A stretch of DNA of 7,330 nucleotides from Desulfobulbaceae bacterium UBA2262 (GTDB lineage Bacteria > Desulfobacterota > Desulfobulbia > Desulfobulbales > Desulfurivibrionaceae). Shown here piece after piece: positions 1-6,801 of the stretch. The position numbers and the translations under genes were made by a program. Numbering within the stretch: the stretch's first letter is position 1; each line of letters starts with the position of its first letter. The DNA lies in NCBI GenBank assembly GCA_002347185.1, contig DDXK01000125.1:15282-22611 (forward strand), read 5' to 3'. Under the pieces are notes generated by a model that saw only the letters and a list, made by a program, of their open reading frames with translations, ran no database searches and was not told the origin of the DNA.

Positions 1-233
1 CCAAGGCGGTGATCACCGGCGACATCACCCAGATCGACCTGCCCGAGCCCCGGCATTCCGGCCTCATCGAGGCGGCACGAATACTGAAGAATATCAAAGG
101 GATATCCTTCAACTCCTTTTCGGAGGTGGACGTGGTGCGCCACCGACTGGTCCAGGAGATCATCCGCGCCTATGCCAAGCAGGAAGGCGGCAAAAGTCAG
201 CCCCCGGCCCGAAGCCGGGTCCGGACCCACTGA
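1..233 (+). CDS. phoH: PhoH-family ATPase, C-terminal part (5' truncated)
   Basis: This is the last 76 or so codons of a PhoH-like P-loop ATPase; the start and the Walker A motif lie upstream of the window. The visible part opens with AVITGDITQIDLP, the conserved block after the Walker B region of PhoH proteins (usually TGDxTQxDLP). It continues with SGLIEAARIL and ends in the typical FSEVDVVRHRLVQEIIRAY helix, where VVRHxLV is the family signature. The remaining tail (KQEGGKSQPPARSRVRTH) is basic and variable. PhoH proteins bind ATP and are linked to RNA metabolism; in many bacteria phoH sits just before ybeY, as here, with a 9-base gap. The pgpH-type HD membrane gene often found between them is absent. 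Identity is secure at family level; whether it is PhoH or PhoH-like (PhoL/YbeZ) cannot be decided, though the ybeY neighbour favours the latter. Confidence 0.9.
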   Translation, partial: KAVITGDITQIDLPEPRHSGLIEAARILKNIKGISFNSFSEVDVVRHRLVQEIIRAYAKQEGGKSQPPARSRVRTH

Positions 234-242
234 GCTTCGCCC

Positions 243-1415
243 ATGCCTGTCCTGACCACCTGCCAGCACGAGAAGCCCGCCATCAGCCTCAGCCAGCTCA
301 AAAAACGGGCGGAAAGACTTTTGCGCCTCTGCGGCTGCGCGGAGAGCGAGCTGAGCATCCTCCTGCTCTCCGATGCGGAGATGGCCGGACTCAACGAGCA
401 GTACCGCGGGAAAAAGGGGCCGACCAATGTCCTGGCCTTTGCCCTGCACGACGGTGAGGCAGGCCGCCTCGTTCCGGAGCTGCTCGGCGATGTGATCATC
501 TCGCTGGACACCTCGGCACGGGAGGCTGAAGCGGACGGGGTCACCCTCCACCATCGGGTGACCATCCTCCTGATCCACGGCCTGCTCCACCTGCTCGGCC
601 ACGACCACGAACGTTCGGCCAAAGAAGCCAGAATCATGGCCGGCAGGGAAAAGGAACTTTTGGAAAAACTGCTTGAGGAAGAAAGGAGAGGAACCATGAT
701 CCATCTTGCCGTCAACGTCGATCACGTCGCCACCTTGAGACAGGCCCGCGGCATCAGCGAGCCCGATCCGGTGCTGGCCGCAGGCATCTGCGAACTGGCC
801 GGCGCCCAGGGCATCGTGGTCCATCTCCGCGAGGACCGGCGCCATATCCAGGACCGCGACGTGCGGCTCCTGCGGCAAACGGTGAAAACCAAGCTCAATC
901 TGGAAATGGGGGCCACCGAGGAGATCATCGGCATCGCCTTGGCTGTCAAGCCGGACATGATCACCCTGGTCCCGGAAAAACGCCAGGAACTCACCACGGA
1001 AGGCGGGCTCAACGTGGCCGGCCAGAAGAAAAAGCTTGCCGCCGTGATCAAACGCATGGACAAGGCGGGCATCCCGGTGAGCCTCTTCATCGACCCGGAT
1101 TCCAGGCAGATCAAGGCTTCAAAAGACATCGGCGCCACCTTCGTGGAGATCCATACCGGCCGCTACTGCGACGCCGTTACCGAAAAGGCCAGGGACCAGG
1201 AATTCGCCCTCATCGCCACGGCGGCGGAAGAGGCCTATGAGCTTGGGCTCAGGGTCAACGCCGGCCACGGCCTCAATTACCTCACCACCCAGCGGCTGGC
1301 GCATCTCGGCACCATCGAGGAACTGAGCATCGGCCACGCCATCATGGCCCGCGCCATCCTGGTGGGCCTCGACCAGGCGGTACGGGAGATGGTGGCCCTG
1401 CTGCCGAAAGCGTAG
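243..1415 (+). CDS. ybeY-pdxJ: YbeY-PdxJ fusion: endoribonuclease YbeY joined to pyridoxine 5'-phosphate synthase
   Basis: One uninterrupted 390-codon frame holds two complete enzymes. Residues 1-151 are YbeY, the metal-dependent RNase of 16S rRNA 3'-end maturation and ribosome quality control. The zinc motif is HGLLHLLGHDH, with presumed ligands H112, H116 and H122, and GPTNVLAFAL is the conserved upstream strand. Residues 152-390 (239 aa, normal full length) are PdxJ, which condenses 1-deoxyxylulose 5-phosphate with 3-amino-1-hydroxyacetone phosphate to pyridoxine 5'-phosphate. Its signatures are NVDHVATLRQARG (158-170), VHLREDRRHI (193-202), LNLEMG (218-223), LVPEKR (242-247), EIHTGRY (302-308), NAGHGLNY (339-346) and SIGHAI (362-367). 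There is no linker: YbeY's acidic C-terminal helix runs straight into Met152, the expected native PdxJ start, which has its own AAAGGAG site. The 243 start has no clear Shine-Dalgarno and probably relies on coupling to phoH. Both products may be made. A one-base assembly error near the join is the main alternative. Confidence 0.9.
   Translation: MPVLTTCQHEKPAISLSQLKKRAERLLRLCGCAESELSILLLSDAEMAGLNEQYRGKKGPTNVLAFALHDGEAGRLVPELLGDVIISLDTSAREAEADGVTLHHRVTILLIHGLLHLLGHDHERSAKEARIMAGREKELLEKLLEEERRGTMIHLAVNVDHVATLRQARGISEPDPVLAAGICELAGAQGIVVHLREDRRHIQDRDVRLLRQTVKTKLNLEMGATEEIIGIALAVKPDMITLVPEKRQELTTEGGLNVAGQKKKLAAVIKRMDKAGIPVSLFIDPDSRQIKASKDIGATFVEIHTGRYCDAVTEKARDQEFALIATAAEEAYELGLRVNAGHGLNYLTTQRLAHLGTIEELSIGHAIMARAILVGLDQAVREMVALLPKA
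682..698 (+). promoter_or_regulatory. Internal ribosome binding site and ATG for separate PdxJ
   Basis: AAAGGAG at 682-688 is followed by a 7-base spacer and an in-frame ATG at 696-698, exactly where a stand-alone PdxJ normally begins (MIHLAVNVDHVATL). The same heptamer with the same 7-base spacing precedes adk at the end of the window, so it is a credible initiation site in this genome. An out-of-frame TGA at 697-699 overlaps the ATG (ATGA), the geometry of an ordinary ybeY/pdxJ overlap, but the YbeY frame as given does not use it. Confidence 0.7.
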
Positions 1416-1433
1416 CGCCCCCTTGGGGAAGTC

Positions 1434-3431
1434 ATGGGAATAGCCGCCGACATCGTCATCATCGTGGTCGCGGCCCTGCTCGGGGCCCTGATCGCCCAGC
1501 GGCTCAAACAGCCCTTGAGCCTGGGCTACATCCTGGCCGGCATCGTCGTGGGGCCGCACACCGGCGGGATCACGGTGGGCGACACCCACGAAATCGAGAT
1601 GCTGGCCGAGATCGGCGTGGCCCTGCTCCTCTTCGCCCTCGGCCTGGAATTCTCCTTGAGCGAACTGAAGCCGGTCCGCAAGATCGCCCTGCTCGGCACC
1701 CCGATCCAGATCACCCTCTCCATGGCCTTCGGCTTCGGGCTGGGCAAGGCCCTTGGCTGGGACACCCCGCAGGCAATCTGGCTCGGCGCCATGATTTCGC
1801 TGTCCAGCACCATGGTCACCCTCAAGACCCTTACCGGCAAAGGGCTTTTGGGCACTCTTTCCAGCCGGGTCATGATCGGCATCCTCATCGTCCAGGATCT
1901 CGCCGTCATCCCGATGATGATCATTCTCCCCCAGCTGGGCAATCCCGAGGCAGGCCTGCCCCTGCTCGCCATGGCCGCGGCCAAGTCGGTGCTCTTCCTC
2001 TTTCTGATGCTCTATCTGGGTACCCGCCTGCTTCCCTGGCTGCTTAGCTATGTGGCGCAATGGAACTCCAGGGAGCTCTTCATTCTCTCCACCACCGCCA
2101 TCGGGCTGGGCATCGGCTACGCCACCCATCTCTTCGGCCTTTCCTTCGCCTTCGGCGCCTTTGTCGCCGGCATGGTACTGAGCGAATCCGACTATGGCCA
2201 TCAGGCCCTGAGCGACATCATCCCCCTGCGGGATATCTTCGGCCTGCTCTTTTTCACCTCGGTGGGTATGCTCCTCGACCCCTCTTTTCTGCTCGCCCAC
2301 TGGGACAAGGTTCTCGCCCTCTTTCTGGTGGTGAGCCTTGGCAAGGGGACGATCTTCTTCCTGCTGGCCAGGCTCTTCGGCTACGGAAACATCGTGCCCC
2401 TGGCCGTGGGCTTCGGCCTTTTTCAGATCGGCGAATTTTCCTTTGTTCTCGCCCGGGTGGGGCTGGAGTCGAAGGCCATCGACCAGAACCTCTACTCACT
2501 GGTTCTGGCAGTTTCGGTGTTCAGCATGATCGTCACCCCCTTTGCCGCCAGCCTGGCCGCGCCGCTCTACAACCTGAAAAGGCGCTTCCTCAAGCCGGAG
2601 CCCCTACAGACCGAGAACCTCCCCGACCATGAGCTTTCCGGGCATGTGGTCATTGCCGGCGGCGGCCGGGTCGGCCAGCACATTGCCCGGATATTGAGCC
2701 AGCTTGCCGTCCCCTGCGTCATTGTCGAATTGAATCATCAGCGGATGCTCGAATGCAAGGCCGCCAATTTCCCGGTTATCTACGGCGACATGAGCCAGCC
2801 GACCGCCATCGAGGCGGCCCGGGTCGCGGCGGCCCGGCTGCTGCTCATCACCACCCCTTCCCTGGTGGTCAGCCAGGCCATCGTCAAGCTGGCCCACCAA
2901 CTGAATCCGGGCCTCCATATCGTCGCCAGGGCAGAAGGGGTTGCACAAACCAGGGAGTTGTATAAAAATGGGGTCTACATGGCGGTGCTGCCGGAAATGG
3001 AAGCGGGGCTCGAAATAGCGCGGCAGGCCCTGCTGCACCTGGAAATCCCGGTGCCGGTGATCCAGCAGTACACCGACGAGGTCCGGCAGCAGCTCTATGC
3101 GCCGATGTACTCGGCGCAGAACTACCGGCTCCTCGCCAAGCTGAACACCATCAAGAACCTCCTGGAAATCTCCTGGGTGGAGATCATTGCCGGAAGCCCC
3201 CTGATCGGGGTAAGCCTCAAGGAGGCCGCAGTCCGGACGAGAACCGGCGCTTCGGTGGTCGGCGTGGTCCACGAGAAGGCCTTTCATTCCAACCCGAAGG
3301 CGGAGTACGCCTTTGCCGAAGGCGATCTGGTGGCGGTGGTGGGCAACCGCCAGGAAAGGCGGGCCTTTCAGGATATGGCGCTGAGCCCGGAGAAAGAGAT
3401 GACGGCGGAATTCGCCAGGGAGCTTGCATGA
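1434..3431 (+). CDS. Kef-type cation:proton antiporter (CPA2) with TrkA-N and TrkA-C domains
   Basis: This 665-residue inner-membrane protein exchanges a monovalent cation (K+ most likely, Na+ possible) for protons. Residues 1 to about 378 form the Na+/H+ exchanger domain, a run of hydrophobic helices containing LGYILAGIVVGP (30-41), EIGVALLLFALGLEFS (59-74), SLSSTMV (122-128) and IVQDLAVIP (152-160). D155 in the QD pair is the expected ion-binding acid. A basic linker (LKRRFLK) leads to a TrkA-N/Rossmann domain, about 402-520, with GGGRVG at 409-414 and the acidic E432 ending strand 2, which favours NAD(H)-type ligands. A TrkA-C domain covers about 570-650. This is KefB/KefC architecture and close to the length of E. 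coli KefC (about 620). The gene starts 18 bases after pdxJ with a weak GGGGAA site, and its stop overlaps the DUF3124 start. The sequence does not show whether glutathione adducts, as in Kef, or only nucleotides gate it. No KefF/KefG-like subunit is encoded next to it. Confidence 0.92.
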   Translation: MGIAADIVIIVVAALLGALIAQRLKQPLSLGYILAGIVVGPHTGGITVGDTHEIEMLAEIGVALLLFALGLEFSLSELKPVRKIALLGTPIQITLSMAFGFGLGKALGWDTPQAIWLGAMISLSSTMVTLKTLTGKGLLGTLSSRVMIGILIVQDLAVIPMMIILPQLGNPEAGLPLLAMAAAKSVLFLFLMLYLGTRLLPWLLSYVAQWNSRELFILSTTAIGLGIGYATHLFGLSFAFGAFVAGMVLSESDYGHQALSDIIPLRDIFGLLFFTSVGMLLDPSFLLAHWDKVLALFLVVSLGKGTIFFLLARLFGYGNIVPLAVGFGLFQIGEFSFVLARVGLESKAIDQNLYSLVLAVSVFSMIVTPFAASLAAPLYNLKRRFLKPEPLQTENLPDHELSGHVVIAGGGRVGQHIARILSQLAVPCVIVELNHQRMLECKAANFPVIYGDMSQPTAIEAARVAAARLLLITTPSLVVSQAIVKLAHQLNPGLHIVARAEGVAQTRELYKNGVYMAVLPEMEAGLEIARQALLHLEIPVPVIQQYTDEVRQQLYAPMYSAQNYRLLAKLNTIKNLLEISWVEIIAGSPLIGVSLKEAAVRTRTGASVVGVVHEKAFHSNPKAEYAFAEGDLVAVVGNRQERRAFQDMALSPEKEMTAEFARELA

Positions 3432-3916
3432 AAAGGAAAGGATCTCTGTTGCTGCTTTTGGCCATGCTGACCTTGGCGACCGGCAGCCAGCCGCAAAAGG
3501 CGCGGGCCGGGGAGTGTCCATCCCTGCGCGAAGGGCAAACCGTATATGTTCCGGCCTATTCGCACATCTATTTCGGCAACCGGGAACGCCCCTTTCTGCT
3601 GACCGTGACGCTCAGCATCAGAAACGTCGACCCCGTCCAGCCCCTCAGCCTGACCAGGATCGACTACTACGCAACGGAAGGAAAATTGATCAGAAAATAC
3701 CTGGACAGGCCGCTCACCCTCGGCCCCCTGGCGTCGATCCGCTATGTGGTCCCGCAGAAGGATGAAGCCGGCGGCTCGGGCGCCAACTTCATGGTGGAAT
3801 GGCGGGCGGAGAAGGCTGTCAACCCTCCCCTCATCGAATCGGTCATGATCGGGGCGGAATCGCAGCAGGGAATTTCCTTCACCTCCCGCGGCCAGGAAAT
3901 CGTCCCGCCCCCCTGA
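3428..3916 (+). CDS. DUF3124 protein, probably periplasmic
   Basis: A 162-residue protein of unknown function that I recognise as DUF3124. It begins with a classical signal peptide: MKRK, a hydrophobic core LLLLLAMLTLATG, and a likely signal peptidase I site after ARA (residue 27). C30 is not in a lipobox, so it is probably soluble in the periplasm. The mature part of about 135 residues carries the family's conserved stretches YVPAYSHIYFGNRERPFLL, LSIRNVDP, RIDYYATEGKLIRKYL, ASIRYVVPQKD, GGSGANFMVEW and SQQGISFTSRG, and is probably all beta. The ATG overlaps the antiporter stop as ATGA, with AGGGAG 5 bases upstream, so translation is coupled to the antiporter. The pairing suggests, by context only, an accessory role in ion transport or envelope stress. 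No catalytic motif is visible. Confidence 0.85.
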   Translation: MKRKGSLLLLLAMLTLATGSQPQKARAGECPSLREGQTVYVPAYSHIYFGNRERPFLLTVTLSIRNVDPVQPLSLTRIDYYATEGKLIRKYLDRPLTLGPLASIRYVVPQKDEAGGSGANFMVEWRAEKAVNPPLIESVMIGAESQQGISFTSRGQEIVPPP

Positions 3917-3979
3917 GAACCTCTCCCCGCCCGGGTCTTTCTTTCGCGGCGACCGATTTGCGCCGGGGAGCAACCAGAA

Positions 3980-5446
3980 TCAATGGGGGGCCCCTGCCGC
4001 CGGCGACGGCATGCCAGCCTCCTCCTCCGGCGTCATCTTGCGGACCAGGATCTGGTGGGTCGGCCGGTCGAAATAAATCACCACCCGCTCCTCCTCCACG
4101 GAGATGGTGCGGGCCGCGTTGCCGATGCGCACCACCGCCCCGGGATAGAGCCGGCCGTAGACAAAAATCGCCTCGTTGACCATCTGTTCGAGCTCCTGTT
4201 CAAGGGCTTTGCCCTCCTCGGTGAGCGCGTTCACCTTGTCCATGGCCTTGGGCATGAAGGTCTGGCACTTCCTGAGCAGCACCGCCTTCTCTTCCGCGAG
4301 CTTGCCTCCCTGCTCCTTCTTCATCTTCTCCAGCGCGCTGATGTTCTTGAGCACCTCGTTGAGGCGGTCGGACCAGAGCTTGAACTCCTCGTCGAGGGTC
4401 TGCTTGCGCGACTGCAGGGAAGGGACGATGCCGACGCTGACCTCGGTGACGATCTCCGCCTCGGAGCCCAGCTCCTTGACGTGCATGGAACCGGCAATGA
4501 TGAATTTCCCGCCGATGATGGTTCCTTTTTTGCCGGTGGCGACCACGTTCCGGCCGACCTTGGCCTCGGTCTGGACCAGGACGTCGTGTACATAAAGAAA
4601 GCCGGAGGTTTCGAGGACAGGCCCGTTTTCGACAAATTCCACCACGATGTCGCCCTTGGCCCGCAGCATGGCCTGCTCGCCCACCACGCCGCCCAGGACG
4701 GTGAGGGTCCCGCCGGCCATGAGCAGGGCGTTGTTCACTCCCCCCCGGATGAGGATATTGCCGCGGCACTTGACGCTGAAGCCGGGCAGCACTTCCCCGC
4801 TCACCACGAGACTCTTGCCGCCGAAGGCGATGTTGCCCACCTTGAGGTCCACATCGCCGTTCACCGTGTGCTCGTCAAGCACCGAAGGCTTCCCCTCGGC
4901 CATGATGAACTTGCCGTCGAGCTCGGCGTAGACCTTCATCTCGTCCTCGGAAAGGCGAACGCCCTTGCCGATCTTCAGCTTCCGGTCCTTGCCGGGCTTG
5001 GCCGGGACCGGCTCGCCAAAGACATCCACCCCGGGGATACCGGCGGTAAAGGGGATCTTTTCCAGAAGAAGGCGTTCCCTGGCCACATTGACGATGGTGC
5101 CGAGCTCCCGGTAATCGACCTGGTCCTTGTCCGGATCGACCTGCTTGGGAACATAGACTTCCGCCGGCTTGACATGCAGCTTCACCTTGGCGTTTTCGCC
5201 GGGAATCCCCGGCTTTCCTTTAGCCACGCAGAAAGATCCGGAGCCCAGCGGTTCGGGCTGGGGCAGGATGCCGGTGCTGATCTCCAGCTCGGCAAGCGCT
5301 TCCTGCAGGGCGGCGAAATCAAGGGGCACTTCGGCCTTGAGATCCTTGGGCGTCACCACCGCCTGCAAGCGGTCCTTGGAGACCCGCAGGATAAAGGCGC
5401 CGTCCTGCACCTCCACTCCACCCTTGAAAAGCTTTTCGCTTGGCAT
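3980..5446 (-). CDS. FapA/DUF342 family protein
   Basis: A 488-residue cytoplasmic protein (no signal peptide or membrane segment) of the FapA family, formerly DUF342. It has an N-terminal region about 1-75, the family's linker GKPGIPGENAKV (about 77-88), the conserved block FTAGIPGVDVFGEPVPAKPGKD (about 133-154), then a Gly/Val-rich right-handed beta-helix about 193-340 (NGDVDLKVGNIAFGG, GEVLPGFSVKCRGNILIRGGV, GTLTVLGGVVG). A charged coiled coil follows (about 347-425), then a short beta end. FapA proteins are named for flagellar assembly, and some members influence polar localisation or signalling; no biochemical activity is established. No flagellar gene lies in this window. I place the start at the ATG at 5446, with GAGAGGG just upstream although only 3 bases away. 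A GTG 15 bases earlier has its purine run abutting the codon and is less likely. It follows the K+ channel by 110 bases on the same strand, so cotranscription is plausible. Confidence 0.88.
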   Translation of the reverse strand: MPSEKLFKGGVEVQDGAFILRVSKDRLQAVVTPKDLKAEVPLDFAALQEALAELEISTGILPQPEPLGSGSFCVAKGKPGIPGENAKVKLHVKPAEVYVPKQVDPDKDQVDYRELGTIVNVARERLLLEKIPFTAGIPGVDVFGEPVPAKPGKDRKLKIGKGVRLSEDEMKVYAELDGKFIMAEGKPSVLDEHTVNGDVDLKVGNIAFGGKSLVVSGEVLPGFSVKCRGNILIRGGVNNALLMAGGTLTVLGGVVGEQAMLRAKGDIVVEFVENGPVLETSGFLYVHDVLVQTEAKVGRNVVATGKKGTIIGGKFIIAGSMHVKELGSEAEIVTEVSVGIVPSLQSRKQTLDEEFKLWSDRLNEVLKNISALEKMKKEQGGKLAEEKAVLLRKCQTFMPKAMDKVNALTEEGKALEQELEQMVNEAIFVYGRLYPGAVVRIGNAARTISVEEERVVIYFDRPTHQILVRKMTPEEEAGMPSPAAGAPH

Positions 5447-5556
5447 TTTCCCTCTCGTCACTCCCTGAAGATGGATGACCCTCGCCGCCTGTTCAGCCTA
5501 TCGGCAGAGAAAGAAAAATCCATAAGGCCGGCACTGTTTTTTTCATCCTACTGAAA

Positions 5557-6543
5557 TCACAAATGCTTTTCAAGCGCGGCGATATGCTGGTGCTCGCCGA
5601 GGACGATGAGGATATCGCCGGGGAGGATGCGCGCCTGCGGACTGGGATTGAACTGCATCTCGCCGTGTTCACGCTTGATGGCCACGACGATGAGGTCATA
5701 CTGCTTGCGCAGCCCCGAATCCATCAGGCTCTTGTTGGCCAGAAAGGAGCTGGCCGAGACCCGCAGCTCTTCGAGACGCAGGCCCAGCTCGCCGCCGTGC
5801 ACGGTGAGGTCGAGAAAGTCCACCACCGTGGGCCGCACCACCAGCTGGGCCATGCGGCAGGCGCCGATGAAGTAGGGAGAGATCACCTTGTTGGCCCCGG
5901 CCCGCAGGAGCTTGGTTTCCGAGCCGTCCGCCCCGCTGGAGCGGGCCACGATGTAAAGGTTGGGGTTGAGCCCCCTGGCGGAGAGGATGATGTAGACGTT
6001 TTCCGCGTCGGAGGAGACCACGGCGATCAGCCCCTTGGCCTCCTGGATGCCCGCCTTGAGCAGCATCTCGTCGTTGGAGGCGCTGCCCAGGAGGGCCAGG
6101 TAGCCCAGGGAATCGATCTTTTCCACCTCCTGGGGATCGCTCTCGACAATGACAAAGGGCAGGCGGCTTTCCTTGAGATTCTTGCAGATCACCTTGCCGA
6201 TCCGGCCGAAGCCGCAGACGATGTAATGGTTCCTCAGGGCAGCCACCTTTTTTTCCATATTGTTCCTCCCCAGGATCTTGCGCAGGCCTCCCTCGATCAT
6301 GGCCTCGGTGATCTCGCCGACCAGATAAAGAACGAAGCTGATGCCCACCAGAATAAGGCCGATGGTGAAATACTTGCCCGCCGGGCTTAAGTGCACCACC
6401 TCGCTGTAGCCGACGGTGGCGATGGTGATGACGGTCATGTAGAGGCTGTCGAGAAAGGAGGCGTTCTCGATGAGCATATAGCCGCCGGTGCCGATGAACA
6501 GAATGACGTTCAGCAGGAGAACACAGAAAAAAATCTTTTTCAT
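5557..6543 (-). CDS. Two-TM potassium channel with RCK (TrkA-N/TrkA-C) domain, MthK-like
   Basis: A 328-residue ligand-gated K+ channel of the inner membrane. TM1 spans about 4-24, the pore helix 30-41, the filter TVGYS-E 43-48, and TM2 about 57-79. The RCK domain begins near 104 with HYIVCGFGRIG (nucleotide loop G111-x-G113-x-x-G116) and the acidic E134 in FVIVESD. It runs through LLGSASNDEMLLKAGI, LIAVVSSDAENVY and RAGANKVISPYFIGACRMAQ, and ends in a TrkA-C domain (about 250-325). The filter's last glycine is serine and the usual aspartate is glutamate. The ATG at 6543 has only a weak TGGGA site. I prefer it because TM1 then starts at residue 4 as in relatives and a candidate promoter lies just upstream. 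An ATG at 6615 in frame would add 24 basic residues. A much stronger internal site precedes Met96. FapA follows on the same strand. Confidence 0.9.
   Translation of the reverse strand: MKKIFFCVLLLNVILFIGTGGYMLIENASFLDSLYMTVITIATVGYSEVVHLSPAGKYFTIGLILVGISFVLYLVGEITEAMIEGGLRKILGRNNMEKKVAALRNHYIVCGFGRIGKVICKNLKESRLPFVIVESDPQEVEKIDSLGYLALLGSASNDEMLLKAGIQEAKGLIAVVSSDAENVYIILSARGLNPNLYIVARSSGADGSETKLLRAGANKVISPYFIGACRMAQLVVRPTVVDFLDLTVHGGELGLRLEELRVSASSFLANKSLMDSGLRKQYDLIVVAIKREHGEMQFNPSPQARILPGDILIVLGEHQHIAALEKHL
6256..6271 (-). promoter_or_regulatory. Internal ribosome binding site and ATG before the RCK domain
   Basis: On the minus strand GGGGAGGA (6271-6264) precedes, with 6 bases between GGAGG and the codon, an in-frame ATG at 6258-6256 (Met96 of the channel), directly after TM2 and before the Rossmann domain. 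It is a better match to anti-Shine-Dalgarno than the site before the full-length start. Archaeal MthK is known to make free RCK subunits from an internal Met107 to complete an octameric gating ring; the position here is equivalent. Separate expression in this organism is inference. Confidence 0.65.
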
Positions 6544-6602
6544 CGCGATCCCAGGCCCTCCCTTTCTCCTCTGGCGACGCCCCGCGCCAAAACAGCGAGA
6601 GT

Positions 6603-6633
6603 ATTCTAAACACATCGCCTTCTCTTTTTCCAA
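6603..6633 (-). promoter_or_regulatory. Candidate sigma70-type promoter for the channel-fapA unit
   Basis: Reading the minus strand, TTGGAA (6633-6628, 4 of 6 to the -35 consensus) and TAGAAT (6608-6603, 5 of 6 to the -10 consensus) are 19 bases apart, slightly long. Transcription would start near 6596, leaving a leader of about 50 bases before the ATG at 6543 and excluding the alternative ATG at 6615. Weak evidence, by eye only. Confidence 0.3.
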
Positions 6634-6801
6634 TGGTATCGACGCGGCAAGCACGATTCCCCAAGCCCCTTCGGACCGGGGATCAGGCTCAGGGGGCCAG
6701 GCGTCCTCTCTTTCATAAAGTTTCCCGGCAAAAACGCCGATGAGATGAGCAAACGGCAAGAAGAACAGGAAGCAACCTCCGGAAGAGAAAAGGTGAATGC
6801 C

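Noticed and set aside
1119..2300. A 393-codon open frame on the - strand across pdxJ and the antiporter
   Set aside because: Its composition is dominated by Gly, Glu, Gln, His and Asp with no domain, and it spans two clearly coding + strand genes.
3923..3970. Inverted repeat CTCCCCG ... CGGGGAG between the convergent genes as a bidirectional terminator
   Set aside because: The loop is 34 bases, the inner bases do not pair and there is no T-run on either strand, so it is not a convincing intrinsic terminator.
5493..5546. 17-codon minus-strand frame MKKTVPALWIFLSLPIG between the channel and fapA
   Set aside because: It looks like a signal peptide start but stops at once, and the AGG directly abuts the ATG, leaving no usable ribosome site spacing. 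Probably chance.
3983..5554. A 523-codon open frame on the + strand opposite fapA
   Set aside because: It is rich in His, Leu, Ala and Asp in the pattern of an antisense shadow of GC-rich coding sequence. The minus-strand frame contains recognisable FapA motifs throughout.
6726..6739. Small hairpin CGGC-AAAAAC-GCCG upstream of the small ORF
   Set aside because: A four-base stem is expected by chance and has no T-run or repeat partner.
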